A DNA stretch of 64,000 nt from contig NC_053048.1 of assembly GCF_003473485.1 (NCBI RefSeq), positions 25,103,255-25,167,254 on the forward strand, given 5' to 3'. Each line of letters starts with the position of its first letter. The stretch's first letter is position 1. The DNA comes from Medicago truncatula. Its lineage: Eukaryota > Streptophyta > Magnoliopsida > Fabales > Fabaceae. Under the pieces are notes generated by a model. That model did no database searches, had not been told where the DNA came from, and worked only from the letters and a program-made list of their open reading frames with translations. Made by a program: the position numbers and the translations under genes. Below are positions 23,160-34,978 of the stretch, one piece after another.

Positions 23160-23754
23160 AGTTAAATATTATTCTTTCTCTTTTATTTATACAATATTCT
23201 TAATACATATAAAATGACCAAATAAATCAGTTAATTTGAAACGTAGGGAATAGAAATTAATTGTCCAGTCCCTGTGAGTTTAACTCAGTTGGTATGGACG
23301 TTGCATATTATATGCAGGGATCGGATTCAAACTTCAGACACTTCATTTCTCCACGTTTAAATGTGAGCTGCAGCCACTAGACCATTGATAAAATAAAATA
23401 AACCGTCCATCATTTTCTCAAACTTTAAAGATAAATCTTTAGTTGCAAACAAAATTTAAATGATCATAGTCCCTCAAATTTAAATGATCATAGTATTTTG
23501 TTATTAAGTATTAACCCATTCAACAAACTACATCTAAAAATAATGCATGAATCTCTAAAACCAAACCAATCACTCTCTAACACCCAACCATATCTATCTA
23601 TCATCACTCTCATCACAAGTCCCTACTTTCATTTGTTCTCATTCACACTCGGACGTATATATGCGAATATCATTTTCATAATCCCCTCATCTTCTGCCTC
23701 TTCAATCTTCACACCCCCCCTCATTCCTCTTCACACCCCCTCTCTCCTCTTTCA
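23160..23754. other. BASS3 upstream region
   Basis: Contains the SINE at 23267-23400. A TATA-like gtatatatgcg near 23657, about 100 bases before the ATG, is followed by a C/T-rich leader typical of a plant 5' UTR. Reading frames here are leader sequence. Confidence 0.45.
23267..23400 (+). mobile_element. tRNA-derived SINE copy
   Basis: agtccctgtgagtttaactc followed by agttggtatgg (box A), tgcatattatatgcagg, ggattcaaacttcagac (decayed box B) and a tail ending gaccattgataaaataaaat. Same family as 6624 and 60683. Confidence 0.7.
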
Positions 23755-26700
23755 ATGGCTTCCATTCCCGTTTTCTCTCCATTCACTCCCATGAAACAAA
23801 AGCATAAACCTCTATCTTTCCAACCTCTCTTACGCACTCGCTCTTCCTTTTCCCTTCAAAGGGTCTCAAAGGGTTGTTCAATATCAAGTTTTGCTTGCTC
23901 AACTTCTAAGCTTCATGGTGGAAGAGTTGGGTTTAACCATAGAGAAGGGAAAACTTCGTTTCTTAAATTTGGTGTTGATGAAAGTGTTGTTGGTGGTGGT
24001 GGTAATGGTGATGTTGGTGAAAGAGATTGGTCTCAGATTTTGTCTGCATTGCTTCCTTTTGTTGTTGCTGTTACTGCTGTTGCTGCTCTTTCTCAACCTT
24101 CCACTTTTACTTGGTGGGGTTCCTTACTATAATTTGCATGTCTTTTGGTTTTGGTTTTGGTTTCTATTGTTTATTAATTAAAACTTGTTTTAAGGATATT
24201 GATTTGTTTTTAATCAAAAAAATCAATGTAACTGACAGTTAGTGTTTTTTTCTTATTATTCTATAACCCTTTTGTTTAGTTTATATGTATGTATTGGACT
24301 TATGCTTGAAAAGTTGTTTTTTATTGAGATTATTGGGTACTGTTAGTTAATTACTAAATGTTGAACACCTAACTATGAGGCACTGACACGTCAACACTAG
24401 TAAAATATTTTGAGAAAATGACATAATTCAATATAATCACGTGTGTCAATGTCAGAACTGTGGTGATAAAGGGACCCCTAGGCTATCATGTGTTTGATTA
24501 AAGGCTTGTAAGATAGTACTCACTCCGGTCTATAAGCAAAAAATCACTTTTTAGATCCATTGAATAACAAATGTGTTTGATATGTAACATATGAATCTAA
24601 AAAAGTAAGATTTGCTTATAATTGAGAGGGGATGGAGTATTATATCAGGCCTCTCTGCTATGGAAATGGATACACTTGTTTAAGATACTCTGCATTTGCA
24701 TAGTCGGTACATCTGTGGCCGTTGGATCAAGATTAGACGTTTTAGATTTCAAGCTTGATTTTTCGAATTGTCTAGTCTTGATCAAATTGTTCATCAATGT
24801 GCTGACTATCTGAACGCAGGCAGGGTATTTTGTCTACAGGAATCCATATCTGTATTCTGACTCCAATTTGTCAATCAATATATTGTGTAACCAAAGTTAT
24901 TCTACTTTTTTTATTTCTTTTGTTTACTTTTAAAGTTGTACATTTTGCTTGCTCGTTTTCGATTATGAATTTTTAATCCTGTCAGTTAGTTGACGCATAT
25001 AGAAAGGAATGATTAAAATGAAAGAACTGAAATTTCAACTTGTTTTACTGATCAGGGTATCTAAAGAGTTATATGCTCCTGCACTTGGTGGGATTATGTT
25101 GTCCATTGGGATAGGACTATCCATGGAAGATTTTGCTCTTGCATTCAAAAGGTTTGACTCTCATTTCTACTTTAATTTTTGTCTGTTTTTCAATAAGTGG
25201 AGTAATTCAACTTCTTTCAATATTCATTAATTTGATGATTCTGTTGCAGGCCTTTACCACTTTCCATTGGATTTATTGCTCAATATGTACTGAAACCTGT
25301 ACTTGGTGTGTTGATTGCAAAGGCTTTTGGCTTGCCTAGAATGTTTTATGCAGGCTTTGTCCTCACAGCTTGTGTTTCAGGAGCTCAGTTATCTAGCTAT
25401 GCAAGCTTTATAAGCAAAGGGGATGTAGCCCTATGCATTGTTCTTACAAGCTATACCACTATTGCGTCGGTTATTGTTACGCCTTTATTAACCGGTCTTC
25501 TAATTGGATCTGTTGTGCCGGTTGATGCAGTTGCCATGTCGAAGTCAATATTACAGGTAAGTTTTGGCTGCTTCTCCATTATTATTCTAGTTGAATCAGT
25601 GTTGTCAAATAGAGGCGCTATAGCGCTACAAGGTCGCAAAATTTGAACATGTCGCTGTTGTTCTGTGATGCGCTATTTAGTATAAAGTGTTGTCAAATAG
25701 CGGATACACTATAGCATAGCGGAATTGGAACGAACTTCTATTTTCTGTGATCCGTGATTGACAACACTGACCTGAATTTGGTTTAATGTCAGATTAATTT
25801 GTGAAAATTTTACAGGTTGTTCTTGCTCCGGTGACACTTGGTCTTCTTCTCAATACGTATGCAAAGCCAGTTGTATCTATTCTTCGACCTGTGATGCCCT
25901 TTGTTGCTATGATTTGTACTTCATTGTGCATTGGCAGCCCTCTTGCTATAAACCGAAGTCAAATTTTGTCAGGCGAAGGTCTTCGATTGGTTGCTCCGGT
26001 ATTAATATTTCATGCTGCTGCCTTCACCTTAGGATATTGGTTCTCAAACCTTCCATCCTTAAGGTATGCCCACTTTAGAAAGTATATTGAAAAATAAAAA
26101 AATATAATATTAAAGTATATTGCATATATGCAGATTCCAGTAATTAGTTATGTTTGTTCATTTGGTAGCCTTGTTAGTAGCTAATTCAGCTTCAGGCTTT
26201 TAATTTGTGTCATTGCCTTGAGTTAGGATTGAAGTTGGTGAAACATATACATTTGGATAAAGAGCTTTAGGGTTAAATTCTTTCCAACGACATATTCTAC
26301 TTGGTTATTCCTATTGAATGTTGTAAATTAACTGTCTTTTTCCTTCTCATTCTTGCTGGGCTGTTCTGTACTGATGCTGAATTGTTGACTGTATCAGCAT
26401 CCATTTTAATGTCAGAGATGTGAAATAAAATGATAATGATGCTTAAAAAATATATATCTTTCCTATAGGGAACGATTATATATATATTCTTATTACTGAG
26501 ATTGGTACCTCTGAACCAATTTTGGAAAGTGTAATCATGTTATCAAGAGTGGATTGCGGAAAATAGGGGAACACCCAAAATATGCAATGTCAAATAGCAG
26601 ATAGTGATGCTGGCAAGGAGCAAAAGCCACATAGCAGTTGAAATAAATCAATTATATTTAGAAAAAAAGGCACATTTAGTACATACAGAAAAATGGAATG

Positions 26701-27312
26701 TAGGCAACACATAGCTTACATATTGAAAGATCTACGTATTACTGACTCTTTGGTTTTTCTATTTTTAAAATAGGTTCAATTTGGCACACATGCGGTTTTT
26801 GTTATTTTCAAAAACCCTAAAATTCTCTTTTTTGCTATTGCCATAGTAGCGAAACCAGGATAGCATCACTGTTTTTCGTAGTGGATTCATCATAATCCGC
26901 TATATAGCATTGCTATCACTGATATTTGACAACACTGCATCAGATATAATAATATTTCATGTACTAACTTTTGTTTGCAAGTTAGTTTAGTAAAAAAATT
27001 AAAAACCGTATTTTATTTTCTACTATATTTCAAGATTTCTGACATCTATCACAATAAATACTTTGTCACAGGCAGGAAGAACAGGTGAGCAGGACAATTT
27101 CATTATGCACTGGAATGCAGAGCTCCACACTTGCAGGCCTTCTAGCAACACAATTTTTGGGAAGTAGTCAAGCAGTTCCTCCTGCATGTTCTGTTGTAGC
27201 CATGGCTATAATGGGTCTCTGTCTTGCCTCTTTTTGGGGAAAGGGTTTTGAAATTAAAAACCTGTTGTCATCATTACCTTCACTCAGAACCAATTCTGCT
27301 TTTGAGGCCTAA
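23755..27312 (+). CDS. BASS3: Plastid sodium/metabolite cotransporter, BASS3-type
   Basis: Five exons, 23755-24113, 25056-25151, 25250-25556, 25816-26063 and 27072-27312, encode 416 residues. All borders are GT-AG and the joins keep frame (for example FTW-VSKELYAPALGG). The first ~60 residues are Ser/Arg-rich with few acidic residues, as in a chloroplast transit peptide. The rest is a bile-acid/sodium symporter fold with about nine hydrophobic segments, including ALGGIMLSIGIGLSMEDF, CVSGAQLSSYASF and TISLCTGMQSSTLAGLLA. BASS proteins move organic anions across the plastid inner envelope, often with sodium. The BASS3 assignment rests on recalled similarity and on mismatch to BASS1, 2, 5 and 6; the substrate is not known to me. 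Introns 1, 3 and 4 carry MITE sequence. Confidence 0.9.
24519..24637. mobile_element. Stowaway-type MITE, 119 bp, in BASS3 intron 1
   Basis: Left end ctcactccggtctataagca and right end tgcttataattgagaggggatggag are inverted, flanked by TA on both sides. Pairing continues inward (actttttagat versus atctaaaaaagt). Confidence 0.7.
25597..25769. mobile_element. TIR MITE, 173 bp, in BASS3 intron 3
   Basis: Starts cagtgttgtcaaatag and ends attgacaacactg, inverted termini CAGTGTTGTCAA. The flanks agttgaat and acctgaat match at 6 of 8 positions, compatible with an old 8-bp hAT-type duplication. The terminal motif recurs inside at 25689. Related copies lie at 26521-26938 and 61298-61479. Confidence 0.65.
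26521..26938. repeat. Diverged copy of the CAGTGTTGTCAA element in BASS3 intron 4
   Basis: Contains gtcaaatagcagatagtgat near 26590 and ends in cgctatatagcattgctatc then tatttgacaacactg. The right end is clear; the left end is eroded. Confidence 0.5.
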
Positions 27313-28467
27313 CTTCTCGTTTCTTATTTGTTGGCATTCGTTAGACAATGAATTTAATATAGTGGTACTAATATCAGAGATGGCTAGGAAATGTAGGTAT
27401 ACAAGAAATTTCAAGTGTATAGGTTAGTCGGAAGAGTTTTTGTTAGTAACACTGTATACACGACCAAGGAAAATGTATTCATTGTAACGCGGTATAGAAA
27501 CAGATGCACATATATTATTTATTCTTATATAACTGCAAATTAATACACCTTGTACATAGACTTGCTACTATATTATTGATGATTGATTTACTAATTAACA
27601 GATCACTCTTGCCGGTTTCTGTGTGAATTTGTGCTGTGTTTATTTGTGCAATTTCTTGTTCCAACCCTGTATGAACCTATGATCTGCAAACCAAGCAAGG
27701 TTGTAATCCGGAAAGTGTGGTAAAATACACTTCTCTAGATGCAGGTTAGGGAAAATTTTAATTGTCTGATATATCATGAATTCTAGTGATAACCAAGACA
27801 TAAAATTTCATATCAGGAGTAGTCCAGATTTTCATATTTCAACTACTAACTTTATCCCTCGGGGTGTGTCCGAACAATATAGCATGCTGCAGGCTGCAAA
27901 AGCCTGGATTAGCAGAAGTATGCTCAAAAGAAAATTACATTGTCCTTACCTTAAGGTGTAATAACTTGGTAAAGTAGCTGTAACTCCTGCAATTATTCTT
28001 CTCCATCATGTTTCACTAGATGTAGGTGTGTTCGGAGAACACTAAAGTCACGTTATACTAGGAGCTACACATTGGAGCTTTAAAAATAATACGGTGGAAG
28101 GACTCCAAACTCACGATTCCGGAACCACTCTACCAAACACATACTAAATAAGAAAGGTGCTGCTATCACCCCACCCCTCATTCATACTAGATTCCCTTTA
28201 TATCTCTTTTTCCTAAAGAATATCTGTCCAGTTCCCCCCACCCCCTAAAAATATCAGTGTCTTGATTGGCACGGGACGCTTATTTACTCTTAGATAAATA
28301 AAAGCAATCAAATCAGTTGCAATAGAAGAAGCAATACAAGGACATTCCTCAATTTAAACAGTATCTGAAGAAGATAAAACAAATTTAGCTAAAAACTAGC
28401 CATCGTATTAACACTAGAACACTCAAAGGAGAGTTCACCCTCACCTTTTTCACCTAGGTTCACCCTT
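27313..28467. other. Intergenic, BASS3 3' region and beyond
   Basis: The first few hundred bases are probably 3' UTR. A frame of 61 residues at 27776 has no recognisable domain and was not called. Confidence 0.4.
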
Positions 28468-28600
28468 TATAGATATGATCCAAATCTTCGTCAGCATTAC
28501 TGCAACAAGGACAAAAAGAATCAATCATCATTCCTTTATGTATCAACTTTTTTTAGTGGGGAGAGAGGCTATCATGAAAAATTCTCCAGGCAAGATATAT
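28468..28600 (-). pseudogene. LINE zf-RVT remnant
   Basis: Read on the minus strand from about 28592: WRIFHDSLSPH, a stop, KKLIHKGMMIDSFCPCCSNA and DEDLDHIYKG. The W-R, C-x-x-C and D-H-I pattern is that of the reverse-transcriptase zinc-binding domain found downstream of plant LINE polymerases. It is short, stop-containing and isolated. Confidence 0.5.
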
Positions 28601-29800
28601 ATGTTTTGTCATGGTGCGGATGTTACAAAGCTTTGACCAAAACTCAAAATTGAGAAAGAAATTTCCTCTCACTTTCCTAATGGAGTGATCACTCAAAAGT
28701 GAGAGGAAATTTGAGAAAGATCAGATTCGGATGTTACAAAGATCAGATTCCTCTCACTTCCTAATGGAGTGATACACACGTTTAACTAAGAAATTTGAGA
28801 AAGATCAGATTCCAAATGTGTTGGTGTTGGTAAAGGGAGTTGAAGTATTTGCATGGTTTGAAAAGGCAAGAAATTCACATTTATTGATTGTACATTCTAA
28901 ACTCCAAGATCATGATAAATAGTTGAGACACTTAGAGCATTTTGCAGAGGAAGTCAATTATCTTCTGAAATGTTGATGAAATGGTATGTTCCCACTCTCC
29001 AAAGTCCAAACACATCCACAGCTCAGAACCCATAATACTCTATGGATACTTCACCAACACCAAGTATAGCTTGGAACCCAAAAAATATACTCCTCCGTCG
29101 CAAATTAAGTGAGATATTTGCTCATTTCACGCATATTAAGACAAATGTACAAGTGAAGAAGGGAGAAAAATTGTCTTAAGTGATCGTGTCTAGTATTAGT
29201 GCCTTCACTATTATCATAAATGAAAAATGAAATATATTGAAGGGTTAAATATGTTTTTAGTCCCTATAAATATATCAACTTTACGTTTTAGTCCCTCTAA
29301 AATTTTCCTTCAACTTTTAATCTCTAAAATTTTCAATCACTACTTTTGATCTCTATTTTTACGTCAATTTTTGTATCTTTTAATAAAATTGTGAAAAAAA
29401 TGTAGAATATTGTAAAAATCTCTCAAAAAATAGAATTTTTTAACAAAACATAAAATAAATATGAATTTTTAACCGAAAAAATATAAAAATTCATATTTAA
29501 TTCATGTTTTGTTAATAAAATCTATTTTTTTTTAGAGAATCTTATAATAGTATAAATTTTTCTACAAAATTTTATTCGAAAATATGGTTTTTAGTCCTGA
29601 TTTAAAGTTAATTCGAAGTGTTTATTTTTTTAATTAAAAAAGAGAAATAAAATGAAAATATAAATTAAATTAATTATTTTAATAATGTTAAACAGAAATA
29701 ATAAAAAGACTGATGACACGGAGGACTAATTTATTGAGAAAATTCAAATAGGGTACCAAGAATAGGGTAATAATTAATTATCTTATAATGGTATCAATAT
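28601..29800. other. Intergenic repeat debris
   Basis: Short local duplications (gagaaagatcagattc three times, 28714-28812). At 29095 comes one end of a Stowaway-like element (actcctccgtcgcaaattaa). At 29243 comes gggttaaatatgtttttagt followed by ccctataaa, the terminus of a common legume TIR family whose other end I could not place. Confidence 0.4.
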
Positions 29801-30377
29801 GGTCCTCGTGAGCTTAGCTCAGACGGTATGACATTGGAGCGGTGTGGGGACGGGTTTTGCCTTTCTCATCCCCATCCCCTACTCCCATATACTTACCTGT
29901 TATCCTACCCATATCCAAAAGGAATGAGAAATTGAATCTCATCCCCGTCCCCAATGGGTTCATGTATTCCCGCCCCATCCCCGTCCCCGTAGTGTATCAA
30001 TTTTTTTTAGTGAAAAAAGAGTTTTTTTAAGCTTCAATGATAATGTAGTAATGCATTATCCAACAATTTGCGCTCATTTTAACATTTCCTTATCGAATAA
30101 TCCAGTTGATCATTTAACTATCAATGAAAATTCTTATATCATGACAATTATCAAACCAAATAACATGGCATATCATTATCAACCCCCTAAACAAAAACAA
30201 AAATATGACCTATCTACATTCGGGTAGGGTTTGGGTATGGGTTCGAGGTGGATACATATATCCCTGTTACCCGTCCCGTACCCGTATTTTGAAATCGGGG
30301 AAAACCCGAACCCATACCCAAACCTAGTCAAATCGGGGTTGGTTTGGGTGGGTACCCATGGGCACGGGTTTGTTCTC
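29801..30377. repeat. Composite: truncated SINE and C/G-rich hAT-like sequence
   Basis: A SINE head (gtcctcgtgagcttagctca) at 29803 is cut off at about 29840. It is followed by ccccatcccc and ccgtcccc clusters to 30000 and, after AT-rich spacer, by a second cluster (acccgaacccatacccaaac and its complement) at 30220-30365. Such clustered GC motifs at both ends of an AT-rich core suggest a non-autonomous transposon; exact ends were not resolved. Confidence 0.45.
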
Positions 30378-30465
30378 ATGTCTAAGCTCAGTTGATATGG
30401 ATAATGCATAATGTATGCAAGGTCCGGGTTCAAACCCCGACCACCATAAATAAAAAGAAAAAAGG
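30378..30465 (+). mobile_element. tRNA-derived SINE copy
   Basis: tctaagctcagttgatatgg (box A), ataatgcataatgtatgcaa, ggtccgggttcaaaccccga (strong box B), then an A-rich tail. Confidence 0.7.
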
Positions 30466-30835
30466 ACCAACACTTCAAAAATCTTAAAATAGAGAAACCA
30501 AAATACATTGTAAGTGACACATGGCTTTATGGGTCGGGTCGGGTTGGGCTAAACTCACAAAAACCCATTACCCGCGTTTGCGGAGGAACAACGTACGAAA
30601 CTGAAACATATAAATAAGATAGTTAGGTCACAATCTTCTTTACTTTACTTTACTGAGTTCCCTTCATTTCTCTTCCCGCTCTCGCGCGCGATCTCCTTCT
30701 TTCTCTTATCGATCGGATTCCCTTCAATTTTACAACAATACTTTCATTCAATAATCTCTGTTTCTTTTATTTTGTTTCCGAATCGAAATTATCTGAATTT
30801 ACTTTCATTCTATTTTTGCAGGTAGGTTAACATCG

Positions 30836-32447
30836 ATGACACCATTCCCTCTTCTACAACGCTTCCTTCATCTCGACGATGATAACAACTCTCGCTGGCA
30901 TCAAAACATCGACCGGTTCATCCCGAATCGATCAGCTATCGATTGGGATCACGCCACCACCATCCTATCAACAACTACGACCAATGTTACAAAGGAGAAT
31001 TTGTGGCTCGCTTCAAACGTTTACCAGAAGAAACTTGCCGAAGCTGCTGACCTGCCAACACGAATTTTAGCTTTCCGCAATAAACCTCGAAAACGCAATG
31101 TTATTTCCCCTCCTCCTCCTCCCCGGTCCAAACCTATGCGATATATTCCTAAGGTAATTAATCGTCATCTTGTTGCTTGTTGAAACTGCCAACTTTGTAG
31201 CACTAACACCTCTGATCAAATGTGTGTTCGGTGTCAGACACATGTGATGCCTTTCTAAATATTATTCTTTCAATTGTTTGTAGTTAGTTATATGCCATTT
31301 TTTTTGTGTTTGTGACAAAATATTGATTTTGCAGACTTGTGAGGGTACTTTCGATCTTCCTGATCTCTCGGACGATTTCTCCTTGAATTTGTTAGATTGG
31401 GGCTCACGTAATGTCCTTAGCATCGCACTTGATCATACCATTTATTTTTGGAATGCCTCGGATAGTTCCGGGTCTGAATTTGTCACTGTCGATGAAGAAG
31501 AGGGTCCGGTCACAAGTGTGTGTTGGGCTCCAGATGGACGCCATTTAGCCGTTGGATTGACGAATTCACATGTTCAGCTCTGGGATACCGCTGCTAACAA
31601 ACAGGTAAATACCGTTTGTGTTCTTTGTATTCACCATAGTGAACATCTTCTTCGTTGTATTGTTTTCAAAGTGGAAATGGTTTCTAATATTTTCATGTTT
31701 GTGGTTTCATTTTGGTCACTGCAGCTAAGGACATTAAAGGGCGGACACAGAGCAAGAGTGGGCTCATTGGCTTGGAACGGTCATGTTCTCACAACAGGGG
31801 GTATGGATGGTAAGATTGTAAACAATGATGTTAGATTGAGATCTCAGATCATCAACACATACAGGGGACACCGACGTGAGGTTTGCGGGCTCAAATGGTC
31901 ACTCGATGGAAAACAACTGGCAAGTGGGGGTAACGATAATGTCGTTCACATATGGGATATGTCTGCTGTTTCTTCAAATTCACCTACCCGTTGGCTTTAT
32001 AGGTTTGATGAACACAAAGCTGCTGTGAAGGCACTGGCTTGGTGTCCTTTTCAGGGTAATCTATTGGCTTCTGGTGGAGGCGGAGGTGATTGTTGCGTAA
32101 AGCTATGGAACACGGGCATGGGTGAACGCATGAATTCTGTTGATACGGGATCGCAGGTATGTGCTTTGCTCTGGAGCAAAAATGAGCGCGAGCTTCTTAG
32201 CTCACATGGTTTGACTCAGAACCAGCTTACCCTTTGGAAGTATCCTTCAATGTTGAAGATTGCCGAGCTTCATGGTCACACCTCGAGGGTGCTGCACATG
32301 ACACAGAGTCCAGATGGGTCTACTGTGGCATCTGCAGCCGCAGCCGCAGACCAGACCCTGAGATTTTGGGAAGTCTTTGGAACCCCCCCAGCAGCACCAC
32401 CAAAGAGAAATAAGATGCCCTTTGCTGATTCCAACCGTATCCGTTGA
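30836..32447 (+). CDS. CDC20: CDC20, APC/C activator (WD40)
   Basis: Three coding exons, 30836-31153, 31335-31604 and 31725-32447, encode 436 residues; all joins are phase 0 with GT-AG borders. The N terminus carries the C-box DRFIPNR at 26-32 (APC/C binding) and a KEN tripeptide near 61. A seven-blade WD40 propeller follows ([63 protein letters not shown]) and the protein ends in the IR tail NRIR. CDC20 recruits mitotic cyclins and securin to the anaphase-promoting complex. An AG right before gtaggttaacatcgATG suggests a 5' UTR intron acceptor at 30821. In the last blade an AAAAA run replaces the usual short loop ([14 protein letters not shown]). Everything else looks complete. Confidence 0.95.
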
Positions 32448-34059
32448 AGTTGAATAGATTGTTCCATTATTCGTTTTCCCCACTGCCACCGCACGTTTGT
32501 GGGTGTTTCACCGTGAAAATAGAGAAGCTACTATTTGTAGCTTTACTGTAGACGCTCTTTTACTTTGTTGCCACCGCCAAAACAAACACTCACGAAGTCT
32601 CTCTTTTTGGTAGTCTTACCCTTAGAGTGTGTTTGGTACCCTTAGGTTTTTTGATAGTTCTACCATACCCTTAGTTTTTGTAGGTGCACAAATGTATAGA
32701 TACATACCAATTTTTTTACGGGAAGATACATGCAATTGGTTATATAAGCAAATGCTTATATAATCTGAGTAAGTTAGCAGTTGGTGAGGTCTGGTTGTGC
32801 GCTGTTGCTTGTTAATTGTCGCGAGGTTTGTTGTTTGTTGTTCGGTTTTGCTTACTGAAGTGAGGGGTGGAAGGTGTGGCACCTTTGTGATTTGTGTTTT
32901 GTTTTACTCTGGCTCCTGCAAGGGTCATGGTTTACACTCGGTGTCTTCCTGCATAAAGGCATGTATGGTGTCTTCCTGCGTAAAGGTATATTGGTGGTAA
33001 CTTGCTTGGTGTTGGGTTGCATCTTATTTTTGGTCCTATTCCGTCTTGGTTCTTCTATGCTTTTGTTGGCCTGGCCTGGTGGTAAACTTGGTCTCGTTTC
33101 GGAACCAGTTCCACTTCAGGGTTTGGAGGTTAGTCCATATTTTTAGGGGCGCTCTGGTTGTGCTTTTGGGTTTTTTCTGGGCCCTTGTTAGCTTCAGTTA
33201 TGGTTGCTGATGTGTTGTTATTGCTTTTGGTCACTGGTTTGCAGTTTTGAAGGACATTTTCCCGGTTTTAGTTTTAACTTTGTACTTGTATAGTTGGAGT
33301 TGGGGGCTATTTGTTGTGGGAGCAGGTTTAGTGTAGTTTTGGCTTCATCTGTTTCTGTTTTTCTAGAGTATGCTGCTGCTGTGTTTAGCCTCTGAACGTT
33401 AACTAGCGGGGTATTAGCGTTTATCATGTTTGTGAACTTTATCCGCATCTTCAAGTCCAAGGTCATAGCCATGTCCGTAACCTCATCAGTCGACTATATT
33501 TCAGACATTAAGCCAACTACCATGTTCGTCTCCGTCAAATGGTCAAACGATGCTCCTTCAAGGAGACAGTGCACGTTTACAATCACTGCTGCAAGAGTTC
33601 TCGTACACCTTGATTATCTGGGCACTGAATTTTACTTTGGAATTAACTTGGCACAGTAAAAAATGGAAATTTTGTAATCTGTGTGCAACTGCAACTCATT
33701 TGTTAATTCGGTGTTTTGAATTGCCTTCATTGTCATATGTCCAAATTCTCTTTTGCTTACTCTGTTACTGGTTGTTTCTTTGTTCATTGTTTCGTTAAAT
33801 TCAACCAAAAGCACGCCTTGTTGGGATGTTCATTGAGCTTTAAAATTAGTCGTGTCAGTGAAGGTTTTTGCAGTACTTTTAGCTAAGTATATTTATTTTA
33901 ATACTTGTTTGCCACTCCCACATGTAGTAATTAATGTCAAGCATGAAAGCATAAAAGCTGAGAGAGATTGATTGTTTTCTTTGTAGTTATTGGACTTACT
34001 TTCTGGCTATGGTGGTGGGAGCTGTGGTGAAGTGTGTTTCCTTAGACCAATGATTAGTT
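32448..34059. other. Intergenic, CDC20 3' flank
   Basis: T/G-rich sequence. The frames at 32797, 32874 and 33426 (67-90 residues) show no domain I recognise. The stretch 33420-33660 has fairly gene-like composition but no identifiable family. Confidence 0.35.
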
Positions 34060-34978
34060 CAACTGAAAATTCGACCGACCATGGAGTTGTTCCATTGAGA
34101 AGATGGGAACTGAACAATGTTATTTGTCTGAAAAAACAGCTCAGGTTGGCTCTGAGTGTTGTTTAGACAACGAACAAAGAATGCTTGGTACCGTGTTGAC
34201 CAATTCTGGTATTGATGAAAATTCAAATTAAGTTTCTGTGAATATGATGGGAAATTTTGTTATTCAACTGCCTGAACTACCTCATCCTTTCTAAGAAATT
34301 CTTGCCAGACTTTAGAAGGTTCATGTATTCAACAAAGTACCTCTGAACAACTCCCTGTTTTTCGATCTGACTATAAATCAGAAAACAGATGTCCTCAACA
34401 TGTTCAAAATGAACCTGGAGAAATGAGTGATGCAGTAACTGGCCTTGTTGCTGAAGAGCAGACACAATCTGTTCCTGCTCAAGTAACTCAAACTCGGTGA
34501 ATGAGCTATTGGATCCACCTTCTGGCGAAAAGTATTAGTTTCTCAAAACAAACCTGGTGAAATGTTTGATGCAGTAACTGGCCTTGTTGAAGACCAAACG
34601 CAATCTGTTCCTGCTCAAGTGAACACAGATTCTGTGAACTAGCCTTCCGGAGATGTTGTGAAAAATATTAGTTCTGATTGTTCAGAAAGGAAGTCCTCAG
34701 GTCATTTGCGAGTGAAACATGGGGATAAAAAAAGATCGAAATTATAGAAGTATATATTAAGGTTGCTGGGGAGCAGTGACAGAGCTCTGCGGTCAAGAGA
34801 TAATAAACCTAAACCTCCTGAACCAATTAATAATGTTGCCGAGACAATAGAAAGGAAGAAGAAAAAGACAAGAAATGAGGGAATTAATGCTCAATTTTCT
34901 AGAATCAGAGCTCAATTGAGATATTATTTGAACCGAATAAGCTACGAGCAAAGCTTGATTGATGCTTATTGTGGTTAG
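34060..34978 (+). pseudogene. Fragment of a PHD-finger homeodomain gene (HAT3.1-like)
   Basis: The readable part at the 3' end gives SRDNKPKPPEP, a Lys-rich stretch and FSRIRAQLRYYLNRISYEQS followed by LIDAYCG and a stop. I recognise this as the segment upstream of the PHD finger in plant HAT3.1/PRHA-type homeodomain proteins. Upstream, in shifting frames with stops (after SNIDEN-type text near 34228, and at 34498 and 34640), is acidic, Gln/Val-rich sequence with a diverged internal duplication (gcagtaactggccttgttg at 34433 and 34572). The PHD finger and homeodomain are missing. It is a truncated, decayed copy; family assignment is from memory. Confidence 0.6.

Noticed and set aside
23498-23794. 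98-residue frame before BASS3
   Set aside because: Composed of the C/T-rich leader and overlapping the BASS3 start in another frame.
27776-27961. 61-residue frame downstream of BASS3
   Set aside because: No domain or context; length is expected by chance.
33426-33659. 77-residue frame with gene-like composition
   Set aside because: No recognisable domain, no splice context, no start or promoter signal.
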